From: Nitrosarchaeum sp.
GTDB taxonomy: Archaea; Thermoproteota; Nitrososphaeria; Nitrososphaerales; Nitrosopumilaceae
Reading direction: 5' to 3'
DNA: 5,967 nt
Assembly: GCA_013140415.1 (NCBI GenBank)
Contig: JABFSW010000110.1
Coordinates: forward strand, 1-5,967
Shown here one piece after another: positions 5,875 through 5,967 of the stretch. Below the pieces are notes generated by a model, which was not told where the DNA came from, did not search any database, and saw only the letters and a program-made list of their open reading frames with translations. The translations under genes were made by a program, and so were the position numbers. Position 1 is the first letter of the stretch; each line of letters begins with the position of its first letter.

Positions 5875-5967
5875 TTGAAAATATGGATTGATATTCTAAC
5901 TCCTAAGCAATTGTTGTTTTCTGAACCAATGATTGAAAAACTAAGGAAAAAACATAATGTTTTGTGT
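5875..5967 (+). CDS. DUF354 family protein, N-terminal fragment (partial)
   Basis: Thirty-one codons are visible before the window ends. Reading from TTG at 5875-5877 gives (M)KIWIDILTPKQLLFSEP and then a lysine-rich helix (MIEKLRKKHNV). This is the typical opening of the archaeal DUF354 family (PF04007), a GT-B-like fold related to UDP-GlcNAc 2-epimerases and glycosyltransferases, in which the family's start reads KIWIDI followed by a loop and a helix. No ATG can serve: the two nearby ATG codons (5863 and 5883) are in other frames and meet TGA within a few codons. The function is uncertain; a role in nucleotide-sugar or surface-glycan metabolism is inferred from the fold only. It is divergent from the dehydrogenase-like gene, 64 bp away. 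Confidence 0.8.
   Translation, partial: MKIWIDILTPKQLLFSEPMIEKLRKKHNVLC

Overview
This AT-rich window (about one third G+C by eye) looks like the chromosome of an ammonia-oxidising archaeon of the Nitrosopumilus type (Nitrososphaerota/Thaumarchaeota). The evidence is the set of proteins: an archaeal-type DnaK with the short nucleotide-binding domain, a GatE-like protein tail (GatE is found only in archaea), an intron-less archaeal class II tRNA-Leu without encoded CCA, and a DUF354 protein. Most genes lack a strong Shine-Dalgarno, and two appear to start with TTG. The assignment rests on remembered family features, not on a database search.

Layout: (1) 3-176, plus strand, the last 57 codons of a GatE-like amidotransferase subunit. 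(2) 188-272, minus strand, tRNA-Leu(CAG), tail to tail with gatE. (3) 273-356, an AT-rich spacer that probably holds divergent promoters. (4) 357-530, plus strand, a 57-residue putative zinc-finger protein, ending 2 bp from the end of the convergent gene cluster. (5) 533-5810, minus strand, five closely packed genes in transcription order: a 379-aa degenerate UDP-sugar-dehydrogenase-like protein, grpE, dnaK, dnaJ and a 175-aa HAD phosphatase of the 5'(3')-deoxyribonucleotidase type. Gaps are 26, 12, 44 and 12 bp. (6) 5811-5874, a divergent promoter spacer. (7) 5875-5967, plus strand, the first 31 codons of a DUF354 protein with a TTG start.

The core is the complete Hsp70 machine. DnaJ delivers clients and stimulates DnaK ATPase through its HPD motif, DnaK binds and releases clients, and GrpE exchanges ADP for ATP. 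A TATA-like box just upstream of dnaJ suggests that dnaJ and the phosphatase gene can also be transcribed separately from grpE-dnaK. The first gene of the cluster keeps the overall layout of nucleotide-sugar dehydrogenases but lacks the catalytic cysteine motif. Together with the divergent DUF354 gene it is the least understood part of the window. I see no insertion sequence, CRISPR array, phage gene or obvious novel multi-gene system here.
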